This document shows positions 23,624 through 35,685 of a stretch of DNA of 64,000 nt, piece by piece (position 1 is the first letter of the stretch; each line of letters starts with the position of its first letter). Below the pieces are notes generated by a model. It did not search any database, had not been told where the DNA came from, and was given only the letters and a program-made list of their open reading frames with translations. The position numbers were made by a program, and so were the translations under genes. This DNA comes from Rhytidiadelphus loreus (Eukaryota > Streptophyta > Bryopsida > Hypnales > Hylocomiaceae), in assembly GCA_947034895.1 (NCBI GenBank), contig OX344762.1, positions 38,544,760 through 38,608,759 on the forward strand, given 5' to 3'.

Positions 23624-26600
23624 TTTCCAATTCTATTGATTTCAGTCTACAGATTCACTCTTTTGATATTTTTAATCACATTGTATCTATAGATTAATCT
23701 CCTAATCCCAATCTTAAATGTTCAATAGCATCATGTTCATACACCATTGACACATACCGGCGTGCAACCACTCCATATACAATTGATAAAACAATTCTAA
23801 CCAAATATAGCCAAGTATTTACATCCAATCACAACAATAGAAATTTCTTACAAGATTAAATCCATAGACTCTACCCTCAGTACAACCACACACTCACAAT
23901 TGATACACACAATTTCAGCACACTCAATCATTCACATCAACAATCCTAATACAATAGAAAACTTCACAATTTCATAACACATCCAAGAGTTAATATACAC
24001 ACAATTTCAACCCAATTGATTTCAACCCAATTTCACCAATAATTTCTAAGTTATATTTTAGCATAGAAAATATTACAATTGTATCTCATTCCTTTTCAAC
24101 TCCACTCCGTCACATCAGTCAATCGAGCACACAAAAACAAACACCAATACAATAGAAACTAAACTCCTCACTCACATTTAGATACAACTAACACAACTAT
24201 GGATTCCTCACACACTGTCGCCCACCTCTACAAGAGCTCTAGACTCTCTTCCAGACTGGCACCGTCGAAAATCACAATTGCCTTTTGTCAGCATTAGCCA
24301 ATCAGTTAATAACCACCACAATAGATTACACCCCATTCATCCATGTCTATTCAACTATTGATGATAAATAATAGTAAAGTCCTATCTAATTGGTAACAAC
24401 CTGGTTTTAACACCGCAAATGCACTAGTACAATAGAAAATTGGAAAATTAACAAAATTTAACTATTGTGCACATTTTTTCAATAGACTATATGACTACAA
24501 GCATGTTATATTTTTATTATATAGCAAAATTAGATCCTATTTGTCAAATGTATGTATATAATTGTACTTGGATGTATCTATAAATTGTGATATATCTTTT
24601 CTAAGTTGTACCTTTGTATCTTAAATACATAATATGTAGGATGACTGAAGATTATGATCACTTTGTATGTTGTATTGATGTTTAACATTAATACTTTGAA
24701 TAATTATATGTGAATGTTGCATGGTCTTTAACATTGATACAAGTAAGTTCCATTTTGTTTTTGACTTTAATATTTCTATTTCTGAAGAAACTGAATTATC
24801 CACATGAAAGTTTGACATGGTTAGAGCATCCCCACCCCCACTCACTACACCTAGCCAAACCGGGTTTAGTAGGGCCTGGGAGCTAAAAAGTCCCCACTGT
24901 GGCACAAGGTGCAATTTTCTAAGCACTGGGCTCATCAAATTTTGAGCGGAAAACCTCGGTTTCGCATGGACGGGGAAGTTTTGAGTGAGTCTAGAGTTGA
25001 CCAATTTCTGCAGATTTTTTTCTTGATTTTTGGTGATATGTTATTTTTTATAATGGTGGGGAGTGGTTGGATTGTGGTCGGAGGGTGTAGGGGTGGCCAA
25101 AACCATTGTAGGGCGGGGCGTGGTAGAATTGGAAGGACCCGAAATCTAGGATTTGAGGAATTGTAGGAGACCAATACAAGAGATCGCAATGTTGGCTTTC
25201 ATTGTGGGGCCCAAGGAGGGAGCCACCTTGGAAGAGTTGCAACTATTCATGGACATGGCAAGGGAAGAAGCCACCTCAGAGGAGCTGTCGAAATTTGCAC
25301 ACAAGTTGGGGGAGGAAGCAGTTCATCAAGATTCCAACTAGCATTTGGGATATTGTTTTAGTTTTACTAGCTAGTACCTATTGTCCTTCAATTTCCTATA
25401 TTGAACCTATTGTTTGAGTTCAGAGTTTTCAAATTGCAAATGTCTTTTCTTCAATTCCATCAGGATTTTTTTTTCCTGGAACAATTTTTTCAGTCATCTA
25501 CAAATCTCTTCATGTTCACACTTTAATCTTCTAATGTTGTCACTTCAACCATGCCTACTACGGGGATTCAGTGCAGTTGTTTTGTGACAATAAAGAATTC
25601 GAGAAAGTAAAATTTTGTGGTCTCATAGATTAGGGTTTAGTTCTGTAACCACCCGCCCTAATGATGGTCAATTTTGTTTCATTTCATACTTTTAGTCCTT
25701 CCTCACAACAATCAATTTTGACAAAGATGTCACCCTTGAACCATAACCATTGCATGAAGTCTCTAAAATTTTTAACCATTCAAATCCAAAAACTAAATCA
25801 GAAAAAACAATTGTACATAGATGAAACTAGTCCAGAGACAAAATTGAACCAATGAAGACATGTTCTTGCATCCCCCAAGATTGTGGGTTTTTAGGTTCTA
25901 CGATGCACTATGAATTCTTGGAGCAAGTTCTTCATCTTTACTGTCTCTTCAAAGTACATATTTTGAATGCCAAGCCAATCTAGTGCAGTTTAAGTGACCT
26001 TCATCAATTCATGGTTCAAGAATGATCATACAAGAGTAATTAGCAAGAAAATTATAAATTGACATGGATGGAACAACCATAATGAGAAGAAATATTTACT
26101 TAGTGATTGAACTTCTTCAATTCCAAGAAGCACTAACAAAAAATGTTTTGAAGGGCTATTATTGAGATCAAACCTGATCCATGTCTATAGTTTGAACTGC
26201 ATCACTTCTTGTGAATACAAGGGTAGAATTTTTGTTTTCTAGTTTTTCTTCTCATAACTTTAGAGAAATTGGTGGTTGAATTCAATAAATCTCTACTTTC
26301 TTCTATTCACTTCAATCATACTTGACAAAAACCAAATAATATTTTTTAGTAGGTGATTAGCTATATCATCCTCTTAGGTAGTCCTAAATATGTCCTCATT
26401 AATTGCAAGATATCTCCTACTCAAACATCTTTAGCGACCTTTTGAGCTTCGTAAATTTGACAAGTCACCACATAAGTGAACTTTACGTCAACCTTTGCAA
26501 GTTCTTCCTCTTTTTAATTCCAATTCTCAAATATTTCAAACCATTTTTTTCCACATCATAATATCAAATGCTATTAAAAATTAATTAATTTTTAAAATTT

Positions 26601-29340
26601 TAAATTAAAAAAAAATTGAACCAATCAAACATAGAGGGGTTTGTCCAAGCAGCCCTTGTCGACCACGCAGCCTAGGTGGACCTCCCCTAACCAAACTGAT
26701 TTGAGAGCTTGGCAATGAGACATTTTTGTGAAAAGACGACACAACAAGTCTTTTGAGAAGAACTACTAGGGTCTTAGCAATGTTAATGACGTCAAAATAG
26801 TAAACAAAATCATGCCCTTCAAAAAACATCCTTGGAAACATCATAAACAAAGATATCAAGAATGGGTCAAAATACTCTCCAAAAATTGTTGGAGCATATG
26901 GTCAGTGGTCACAATAGCTCTTGTCATTCAATACTTTGCTAAAGCTGGAAATATCAAGCATTGAAGTAGAAGATAGTAAAACTACTAGGGACCTCATCTT
27001 GTCTTCTATTGACTGAATCCTACTACGGAAAACAAATCATCTCTCCCAATATATCTAGTTGGATTAATTTGCAAATGGTGTAAGCATGAACTGACTACAT
27101 CTCTATGTCCACTGATCTGTAAATGGTGATGGGGGTTGTCCACCGTTACTTATATTGATCTACAACCTACCACTTTGAAATTGCAAAAGAAAATCGTATT
27201 GTGATAAAAAGAAATTGATCTTGGCTCTTGTACCCAAAGATCTCTCCACAAATTTACACGGATCTCTAAAAAATCATAGTCCTCCATATGTTCAAAAATA
27301 CAAGTGACGCAAATAGTATTCAATACCTTTGTTCTAAACTTCAGCTTTTGGTTTAAATAGAATCTGTGTAGTTTGGAAAGCTAACAATGATATAAATAAA
27401 AGTGGAGACAAATGAAGCTCAATATGAACCCCAATAAGCATTTGCTAAAAAGTCTCCAACAAGAAGAGTGATGTAACCCACACCATTTCAATTGCTTATA
27501 TTTTTGATGCTATTGAGTTGTTCTAATGCATCACGTGTTAGGTACACGACCAGATTAGTAGCACACCCATAAATCCCAAATTAACGAACACCTGGTTTGA
27601 TGTTTTATTATAGTGTTTTATTAGAAATGAATGACTACTTTCTAAAGTTTAGTCTATATGTATAACAATTGATACACTTTGCATACCACCACGGACTTTT
27701 TTCCTTGTATACTCTTGGTATGAAAGAGTGAAGGCAGGGTGTCGGAATTGAGTAGATTGTTCAGCATTGCTGCCACGTGAAATATGCAGGATCCCTGAAT
27801 AGTCTCTCTCGCATTCATGTTTTGAAAGTTTACAAAAAAAATAGGTGAAGCACCAAACCCTAAATATGCATGTTTCAAGACTTGCAGTAGATAAACCAAG
27901 ATGTCCTCCAACCTCTAATTTTGGCCTTGATGTCAAGTCCTCTATGAAAATGTACAGTTCCATCTCGAGTGTACTCTTCTCCTTTATGCCAAATTGAAAG
28001 ACTAGCATCCATTGCTCTGTTCGTTCCATCTTCTTTTGCTTGTGCATAAATTGATACAAGTTGAGATACTAATGCGATTCTTCATACCAAAAATGATACA
28101 TTCTGTAATATCTCTCGGCATAGAAATCTTTAATATATATAAAAGTGAATTGAAATGGATATGATATACAAATAATCAACACAATATGGCCTAGAACACA
28201 CCAGACAACAACAAACTACCTTTGTGCTTTGAAGATAACCCACCCATAAACACAATTTTTCTATAGAATAAACTTCTTGCATATATCTTAGGGCTTACAA
28301 ACTCCACAACGCCACAAGGCAAAAAGAATTAGCAATTTCATAATAAAAAGAAGAAAATATCTACTAACCTAAGGTAGAAGGACAGAGAAGCGGAGAGTAG
28401 TAGCTTTGTTGGTCCATTTTAGGGCAAATGCTTAGTCTTTGTAAAACACTTAACTTATCAGTCTAAATGCAATGAGCTCTATATAATGCTTTTTCTGCTT
28501 CAGCCAGCTACAAAGGTGTCGCTAACAAAAATCCTAGACCATGTAATCAATGTCATCTGATACACTAATTTTTCATTCAAAACATAGTGCATATTTTGTC
28601 CTACAATCTACAAAAGATCTCTACAAATATAGATATTTGATGACAAAGCTCACTTTCTAGTAGAAACATCAACTCACATAGTCACCTCACAAACTCTCTT
28701 CAACAACAAGTGGACAATACCTAAATCGGCAAGCATAGAAAATTCATAGCTTCAATCCGATCAAGCGAAACTATGGTAGGAAATACATAATCCTACACAA
28801 AATCCCCAATAATGTTCTACAGTGTGTAATATGAATAAGAGCGTTGCATGTATAGGTTATAGATAGGATTTGGACTTTCTCAAACCAAAATTTAAGCGGA
28901 TGCGGAATTGATGCCAAGGACAAAGCCAATAAAAGGTTGGTAAGATTGTGATAATAAGTGGGTCACTCACACAAATGGGAGGGTTGCCTATGTGACGAAA
29001 TTGGGTGGAGGGCGGTAATGGGCAGTTCTACCTTATATCACCCCTTCTCGAAGGGTATACCCGCCATCGAGATTACGGGACAGTCAGATTGAGGCATCCT
29101 GCGGCAGCGGCGGCAGAATGCGGCCGTCAGCGGCTGGACCCTTCTCTCTCTGCACTCATGCATCCCCAGACCTGAAACAGCAATTCACCTGCGCCTGCCA
29201 TTGAAAGCAGTCAAGCCGTCGAGACATTGTGAGCGTTTGTTAATTTCCTTTCTTTTCCACTTGCTTTGAAGTTTTGCGACCTCAATATTGCTCTATTGAA
29301 CTAGAATCGATTGCGGCAGAGAAGAGCGTAGTCTGGAAGG
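23624..29340. other. intergenic region upstream of the TANGO2-like gene
   Basis: No gene is supported. Frames at 24621-25341 (both strands) are GC-richer than their surroundings; one (25153-25341, plus) is acidic and repetitive with EEATSEEL-like segments, perhaps an eroded coding piece of a DNA transposon. A minus-strand frame at 27649-28059 (136 codons) has no recognizable domain. The last 350 bp (about 29000-29340) are GC-rich and probably hold the promoter and leader of the gene starting at 29341, including a CGGCAGCGGCGGCAG triplet-like run near 29103. Confidence 0.45.
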
Positions 29341-31017
29341 ATGTGTATTGCATTCTGGTTGCTGGAAGCTCATTCCCAGTACAAGCTGCTGTTGGCGCTC
29401 AATCGAGACGAGTTCCACTTGCGCCCCACGCTCCCTGCCCATCGGTGGACTGACCAGGTAACGTGAATTCGTTTCTCTTTCTACACCTCTCATTGTTTAG
29501 TCTTTACAGTACTTGCGTTGCTTTCATTTCAAGCAATTTTCTGGTACTTGATTGTAAAGTTTTGAATCAAGAATTAGCCAGATTTAGGGTTTACGATTAT
29601 GTCGGTTACGTGAAGATGAGAATCGCAATCGTTTTTAATGCCACACCGGAGACACTTAGCTCGTGACAAGGAGTTTTGAATTGACAGGGAGATATTCGTT
29701 CAGAGGAGAGTTGTTGCTGTGTTTTTTAACCCTAGAACGTGAGTTTATACTCCTGACTTCCGATGACACGTTTGAATTCAAATGCAGCCGCAGATCATTG
29801 GTGGGCGGGATGGAAAGGAGGGTGGCACATGGTTGGCAATCTCTGAGTCCGGGCGTCTTGCATTTGTAACAAATTTTCGCGAGCCTGGGAAAGAGAAATC
29901 GGGAGCGGTAAGCAGGGGACGACTTCCCACGCTCTTTTTAGAAAGCTCTCTGTCGCCCACGGACTATCTGGAGGAAGTGGCTGCTCGAACTGGTGATTAC
30001 AATGGGTTTAACCTAATTGTAGCCGATACCAACACTGGAGAGATGGCTTACCTGTCCAATCGGCCTCATGGGCAGCCCATTGTAGTCAAGCAGGTTAGAT
30101 ACTTGAATGAAATCACCCCTTTTCTCTCTAGTGAATTAGAAATCTGAACTCGGCTTGCATATCATTCTTGAGTACTGTGGCCTTGTTCCTTTTCCACTCT
30201 AGCCCTGAAGACAAATTGATATCACTTAGCAATGAGGGAACTATCATTGTCAACATCATGTGGTCCGAAGACCACAACTTAGAACATTGATGGCTCATGA
30301 GTCAGGAAAGTTAATTTCAAATGTTGAAGTTAACATGTTAGTGGAAGCTTGCCAAAGAAAGAAAATGTCAGACGGTCTTTGAATCTTGAATAGCAGATGG
30401 GCCCAAGGTTTGAGCAAGCATGAGATGTAGGTCTCTGCTGCGTTCAACCCATAAACCTAAACCTAGCAGAAATAGGACGAAAGTGAACGAATCACTATGT
30501 ACCAACCATTGGCTGTAAATCCGTTTGAAATTGCAAGAGTATAATTCCCAGCATTCTGGTTGTATTCTAAGACGAGTCTTTGCAGGTTTCTCCAGGCCTC
30601 CACTGTCTGAGCAACGCCAACCTGGACTCCCCGTGGCCAAAAGCACTTCGGGGTAAAGAATTGATTGAGGCACTGTTGTCTCAATTTCCTGACCAGGTAA
30701 TACCGGAGGACCGTTTGATCGCTGAAGTACTTACTGACTCAGCAAGAGCTCCGGTCTCATCTCTACCAAAGACAGGCTTGTCTGAAGCAGAGGAGCACTC
30801 ACTAAGCCCGATTTTTGTCTATAATGAGAATCCGCCTTACGGTACTCGGAGCATGGCAGTCGTAGCAGTGCAAAAAAACGGGCAAGCAACTTTTTACGAA
30901 AAGTATTTGGAGGATGGAGTTTGGAAGGATCATAATCTCTCCTTCTCCTCTACTACTACAGTGGGAAATTCAAGACCCGAAGGACAGGTTCAACTTATTT
31001 CTTCAAATGGAACTTGA
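29341..31017 (+). CDS. TANGO2/NRDE family protein
   Basis: Likely CDS is join(29341..29457,29788..30093,30586..31017), 284 residues, with all introns in phase 0 and clean CAG|GT donors and CAG acceptors. The start is the ATG at 29341 because family members begin with M-C-I. The family name motif N-R-D-E is at residues 21-24, followed by exon 2 with GRDGKEGGTWLAISESGRLAFVTNFR and exon 3 opening VSPGLHCLSNANLDSPWPK, then YGTRSMAVVAV near the end. Length matches TANGO2 proteins (about 270-290). The family is conserved in eukaryotes and bacteria; it has been linked to Golgi organization, mitochondria and haem trafficking, but its biochemical activity is unsettled. No frameshift or premature stop was seen. 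A predicted targeting peptide is absent. Confidence 0.9.
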
Positions 31018-32124
31018 AGGTGGGGCCAACTTTGTCCCAAACGACATTGTAATGTACGTTCCTAACTTAGTGGAAGAGTACAAATCGTTCTCAAGAGCGA
31101 TGGCGGTATCCTTGTGAATATTTAAGTGGACCAAGAGAATGGACTGGCTTATTCTAAGCATCCATTGCAGATTGGCCAATGTCGGAATGCTCATATCCTT
31201 GAGAAGAGCGCTACTCTACCAGCAGTTGTGGATAGACTGTTGTTTAACGAACCGACAACCTGGGAGTAGCTGAAAAGGTGACAATCGCTTTACACGAGTT
31301 CGATTACTTGGGCTGTGAAGTACTACTGTATCATTTTTGTTGTAATTGGATACTATCTCGGTACCCTTGCAAACTCGTATTCGTAATTTTCTTTGAAATG
31401 TTCACTGGTGGCACTGGTGGCGCTTTTGAAAGTTGCGTCAATAAGAACTTGTGCTTAATACACAGTATACCGTCGAGCACGCTAATTGCAAGAGGCCTCA
31501 GTAATATATATACTGCTCAAATTTAATGCGGCCATTTTGACCATTCTGGAATTTGTGAAGTAGCTTACAATATTCTTGGATATAACAGTTGTGGCCATAT
31601 TAATTTTTCACCCATTGTTGTTAGTTTTTCTCAAAAGGAAAGAACTCATTTTGAATGTCAAAGTCAAGTTAAGGAAAAAAAAAAAAAAATTGCTAGAAAC
31701 CATGACATTGGTATTATGTTTTTTGAAACAAAACCTTGTATAAAGTAATAAAATATTCTATAGTAAATCTCATGGAGTAACTAATAAGTATATCTAGAAC
31801 TTCACTCAATGATGTAGGGTTCACCATCAACAAAGTTACAAACAAAAGCCTAGTTGGAAATTATTGCTTCACTAGATTCTAGGTATGGTTCCATTCTTCA
31901 AAAGGAAATTTTGTGTTGGAGTTGGCATTGTAGGGTTGTGATGCGAGGGCTCCAAGAGTGGAAGTTGCATAAATAGGAATTGGTTGTAGATAATATCCAA
32001 CCATGAAACTCAATTGTATCACGGTGCTATTGTGAAAATGTTGTAGAAGAGTAGCTTGTTTTCTAATCTAGCCCCTAATTCTTGTTTATTTGATACCCTT
32101 TGATACCATCTCAAGATTAGCTAT
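31018..32124. other. intergenic region between convergent genes
   Basis: This holds the 3' regions of the TANGO2-like gene (plus) and the YUCCA-type gene (minus), which converge here. Short frames such as 31278-31526 have no family support. A run of about 13 A lies near 31677-31689. Confidence 0.5.
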
Positions 32125-35100
32125 CTATGGTGACAACATTTGTACATCAGGATTGATGCGGGTTTCAACTTTGGCAATGTCGTTTGCCACATGCATGGCA
32201 TCGTGGGCACATCCCAATATGCCCCTTCTACCAAAACCAACCCCGTACAAGCCACGTGGACCCTTCCATCCATCGGGAAAATCCTTGAAGGGGAACCCAT
32301 CTTTTCTAAACATGCATGCATCTTCCTGGACATTGGGAAAATCCTTGAAGGGGAACCCGTCTTTTCTAAACATGCCTGCGTCTTCCTGGACATTGGGAAA
32401 AATGCACATGAGCATTACATACTAAAAACATCGACTTCTATTCAACAAGATTTCAGTAAAATTAGACATGTCAGAATTCTCAGTCCATGCCATGAGATGG
32501 TCACCCTGTTAGTCTTCATGATCATGTGGAGGACTTCCAATGAGACATGGAAAGGTTTTTGTACGATCACTTTGGTCACAGGAAGACCTCCTTATGTATT
32601 TTATAAGATTGGAGAATTCTTTTTAGAAGATTGTCTACCAAATATATATTTTTTATTGAATATTATATTATTCAATCAATAGTCACATAATATATATATA
32701 ATTGCTTTATTGAATCTATCAACAGTTTGATACGCATGTGCTGCAGATTGGTTTGTTTTCAATCAATCATTGTGCATTCCAACAAACATGCTGTGTATGT
32801 GTCTGCTCGTTCAATTAGTTCTTTTGAGACTCACCCCACTGTGAAATTAAACATTCAAATGTGTTACTCTTCTTCATCTAGTATACCTTGAGCCAGTTGC
32901 CAACAGAGCTGACGTAGCCTGTGGCCATGATGATGGCGTCGAAGTTCTCTTCAACTCCATTCACAAATATGGCCCCAGTTTTGGTTAGTTGATCAATTGC
33001 TGGCACCACCTGGATTCAACAATCACACCTGAACAAAATGAAATTTCCAAGCACAATACAGACTTTGCATCTAGGTATAGGTTCTTTCAGAAACTACTAA
33101 AATTTCATAATAAGAATCTTCAGTATACAATGCGACTCATATTTCCTTTATATTCCACATAATGGTCTTTCTGCAGGGTGCGTTTCCCTTAAAAACCTGG
33201 AAACCTCCCTAGTAAGGCTTACAAGGATTTAGGTTCCTTCCCAATGTTATCTAAAAGCTTTTCACCAAGCCTTGCGGTTCAGAAGGATGCAAGCACAAAC
33301 TGAATTCAGAACGGATTAATTACCTTGATGTCTCCGCTCTTCACTTTCGCCACCGTGCCCAGATCCAGCACAGGTGTGTGCCCCGTCCTGGCCTTCATTT
33401 CCAATGGGCCTTCCTTGGGTCTGACCAGACCATACTTATCGGTGCTGCCAAGCGTGAGCCACGAGAAGAAAACCATGCACTTGTCCACAAACCACTCGGG
33501 AAACACTTTGAGCAGCATCAAAATGACTTGGAATGTCGAAATGTTGAGTCCGAACAAGTCCCGAGGCATCACGTGAAACTGCAAATTAATAAAAACGTCA
33601 CATTAGTCAAATTGCGGCAGAAATTCACACCATATCGGCATTCCTAAGCATGTCTAAAGATTCCTAAGAACAAAGGCTTAGAGTCAAAACATTATGCACT
33701 TGTTAAAACTCTTCATGTTAAACAAGCAGCTAGTATGCAACTTGTTAATTACTCATCATCTTAAACAAGCAGCAGCTACTGTATCGAGAAGCTCCATCTC
33801 TTTAGCACCAGCTCGTTTCTTCATTAAGGTTCTACTCAAACTTCCTCGCAGTACAGTAGCTTTCGTCAATGCAAAGCCCCCTCCCCGTCCCCGTCCGTCC
33901 AGAACCAACAAAAAGAAACCAACAAGCTAGCTACAGCTGGCCCTGCTACACTCCACACCAAGACACCTCATCGATCGGCATCGTTCAATAATGCTACAAA
34001 GATCGAAACTTTTCCACATGCCCGCCTGAAAACTTGAATTTTACCAATCCACGAATTCGGCCACTATACTTATTAGTCCATTGAGAGCATTATGCTCTTG
34101 AATGTCAAGAGTTTGCCAATTCACAAATTCCAATCGATCAGTATAGTTCATTTATTAATTGGACGAAATGCTAGTACAGTTAGCGAATTGAATTTACAAA
34201 ACAGAGCACCCACATAAGCCTGCCCAGTTGAAAAAGTAGGTTCTAGAGGTTGACATAGTATACATAATGTTTTGTTTGGAATGCAAAAGATGCATCTTTC
34301 ACTGTAGAATTAGTAACTCAACTATGCACATGAATTGAACGAGATGTTATAGTTTGTGGATTGAATTTGCACAAACCAGCACCCACGTATCCCAGTATCC
34401 CAGTAGAAAGGTTCTTTCTAGCTACTGTAGTAGGTGACATGATAGTATACAGAATGTTTTGTTTGCAAAAAACAGCTAGATGCAGTTTTCACTGTAGCAT
34501 TAGAAACTCAATGCACATGAATCGGTGTGAAATTTAGAAGAAACGGAAGCGGAGGCACTGACCAGACTCCTAGCAGAGAGCGAGGGTCGGAATACATCTA
34601 AGCACATGAATTGGACGAGATGCTATATGTAGTGGATGGAATTTGCACAACACAGGGCCTACGTATCCCGGTAGAAAAGTCGGATCTAGCTAGTGGTTGC
34701 CATAGTATACAGACTGTTTTGTTCGCAATCATGGAAAAGATGCATCATATCTTCGGAATTCAACTAATTATGAGCATGAATTGGACGAGATGCTACTGTT
34801 AGTGGATGGAATTTGCACAGCACATCACAACCCAGCGCCGACGTATCCTAGTAGGAAAAGTCAGTTCTAGTGGTTGACATAGTAAACAAAATGTTTTATT
34901 CGCAATAGAAAAGCTAGATGCAGCTTTCACTGTAGTAATCGGAATTAATCTATCCATGCACATGAATTTTATTTTATAAGCAAGGCACTGACCAGACTGC
35001 GAGCCGAGAGCCAGGGTCGAGCCCCGAAGTTGGCCAAGTCTAGCGCCACCTCCATACCCGTGTTCCCCGCTCCCACCACCAACACTTTCTGGTTCACATA

Positions 35101-35685
35101 CTTCTCTCCATTCCGATACACCATGCCATGGCTCACCTCGCCACCAAACTTCGGATCGCCGAACAACCTCGGCACGTAAGGGTCCGCATTCTCTCCCGTC
35201 GCCACCACCAAAGACCGCGACACGAACTCCACCACGTGCAAATCCTCCTCACCAATTTCACAATTCGTGTTCGGATTCTTCTGCTTTGCTGTGACGATCC
35301 ACAATCCTCTTTGGGTTGAAAACTCTGCGCTCGTCACGGTGGTGTTGCACACGGGCTCAATGCCGAAGTGGAGACGGTAACGCTCCAAGTACGAGATGAA
35401 CTGATCGCGCGAAGGGTATTGGGGGTAAGAAGCGGGCATGGGGAGGAGAGGCAAGTTGCAGAATTGCTTGGGGAGGTGCAAGTGAAGACGGTCGTAAGTG
35501 CGGTACTTCCATAGGGAAGCGATGCAGTCCTCACGTTCTAGGATGAGAGATGGAATGGAGGCGCGGGACAAGCACGCTGCGGTGGCGAGGCCTGAGGGTC
35601 CGGCGCCGATGATCAACACGGGCAGAATACCCTTGTCATCGCCGTCAAGCTTCATCGCTGCTGGAGAATTCGGCATTCGGGACAC
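32125..35685 (-). CDS. YUCCA-type flavin-containing monooxygenase (auxin biosynthesis)
   Basis: Likely CDS is complement(join(32125..32385,32887..33009,33324..33578,34993..35685)), 443 residues, with phase-0 introns. FAD-binding GAGPSG is at residues 27-32, followed by [19 protein letters not shown] and [19 protein letters not shown] and the [11 protein letters not shown] region (FMO-type motif) precede the NADPH-binding GAGNTG at 205-210. Exon 2 opens [10 protein letters not shown], exon 3 ends [14 protein letters not shown], and exon 4 carries [18 protein letters not shown] enzymes convert indole-3-pyruvate to indole-3-acetic acid with NADPH and oxygen. Exon 4 has two possible acceptors 60 bases apart; using the second (exon start 32325) gives 423 residues and the usual spacing between WLK and GWKG. 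An upstream alternative start is Met 4. No break was seen. Confidence 0.92.
32281..32400 (-). repeat. 60-bp tandem duplication spanning the last YUCCA 3' splice site
   Basis: 32281-32340 and 32341-32400 align base for base with only three differences. On the gene's strand each unit contains TTTTCCCAATGTCCAG|GAAGA, an acceptor plus the start of exon 4, and encodes EDA(G/C)[13 protein letters not shown]. Two acceptors are therefore available, with exon starts at 32385 and 32325. Both keep the frame, since 60 is a multiple of three. The choice adds or removes a 20-residue copy of the conserved segment before GWKG. Confidence 0.92.
34157..35019 (-). repeat. two-level tandem repeat in YUCCA intron 1, including a copied exon 1 end
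   Basis: On the plus strand AATTGGACGAGATGCTA-like anchors occur near 34157, 34333, 34609 and 34779, giving four units of about 170-185 bp. Each has GGA(T)TTGAATTTGCACA, a CACGTATCCCAGTA-like block, GACATAGTATACA and TGTTTTGTT. Between units 2 and 3, near 34551-34592, GGCACTGACCAGACT followed by GAGAGCGAGGGTCG closely copies 34983-35019, which is the true end of exon 1 with its donor. The layout is thus [unit, unit, exon-end copy][unit, unit, real exon end], a duplication of about 430 bp on top of an older one. Confidence 0.75.

Noticed and set aside
27649..28059. 136-codon minus-strand frame
   Set aside because: No recognizable domain, mixed composition and an overlapping frame of similar length; not enough to call a gene.
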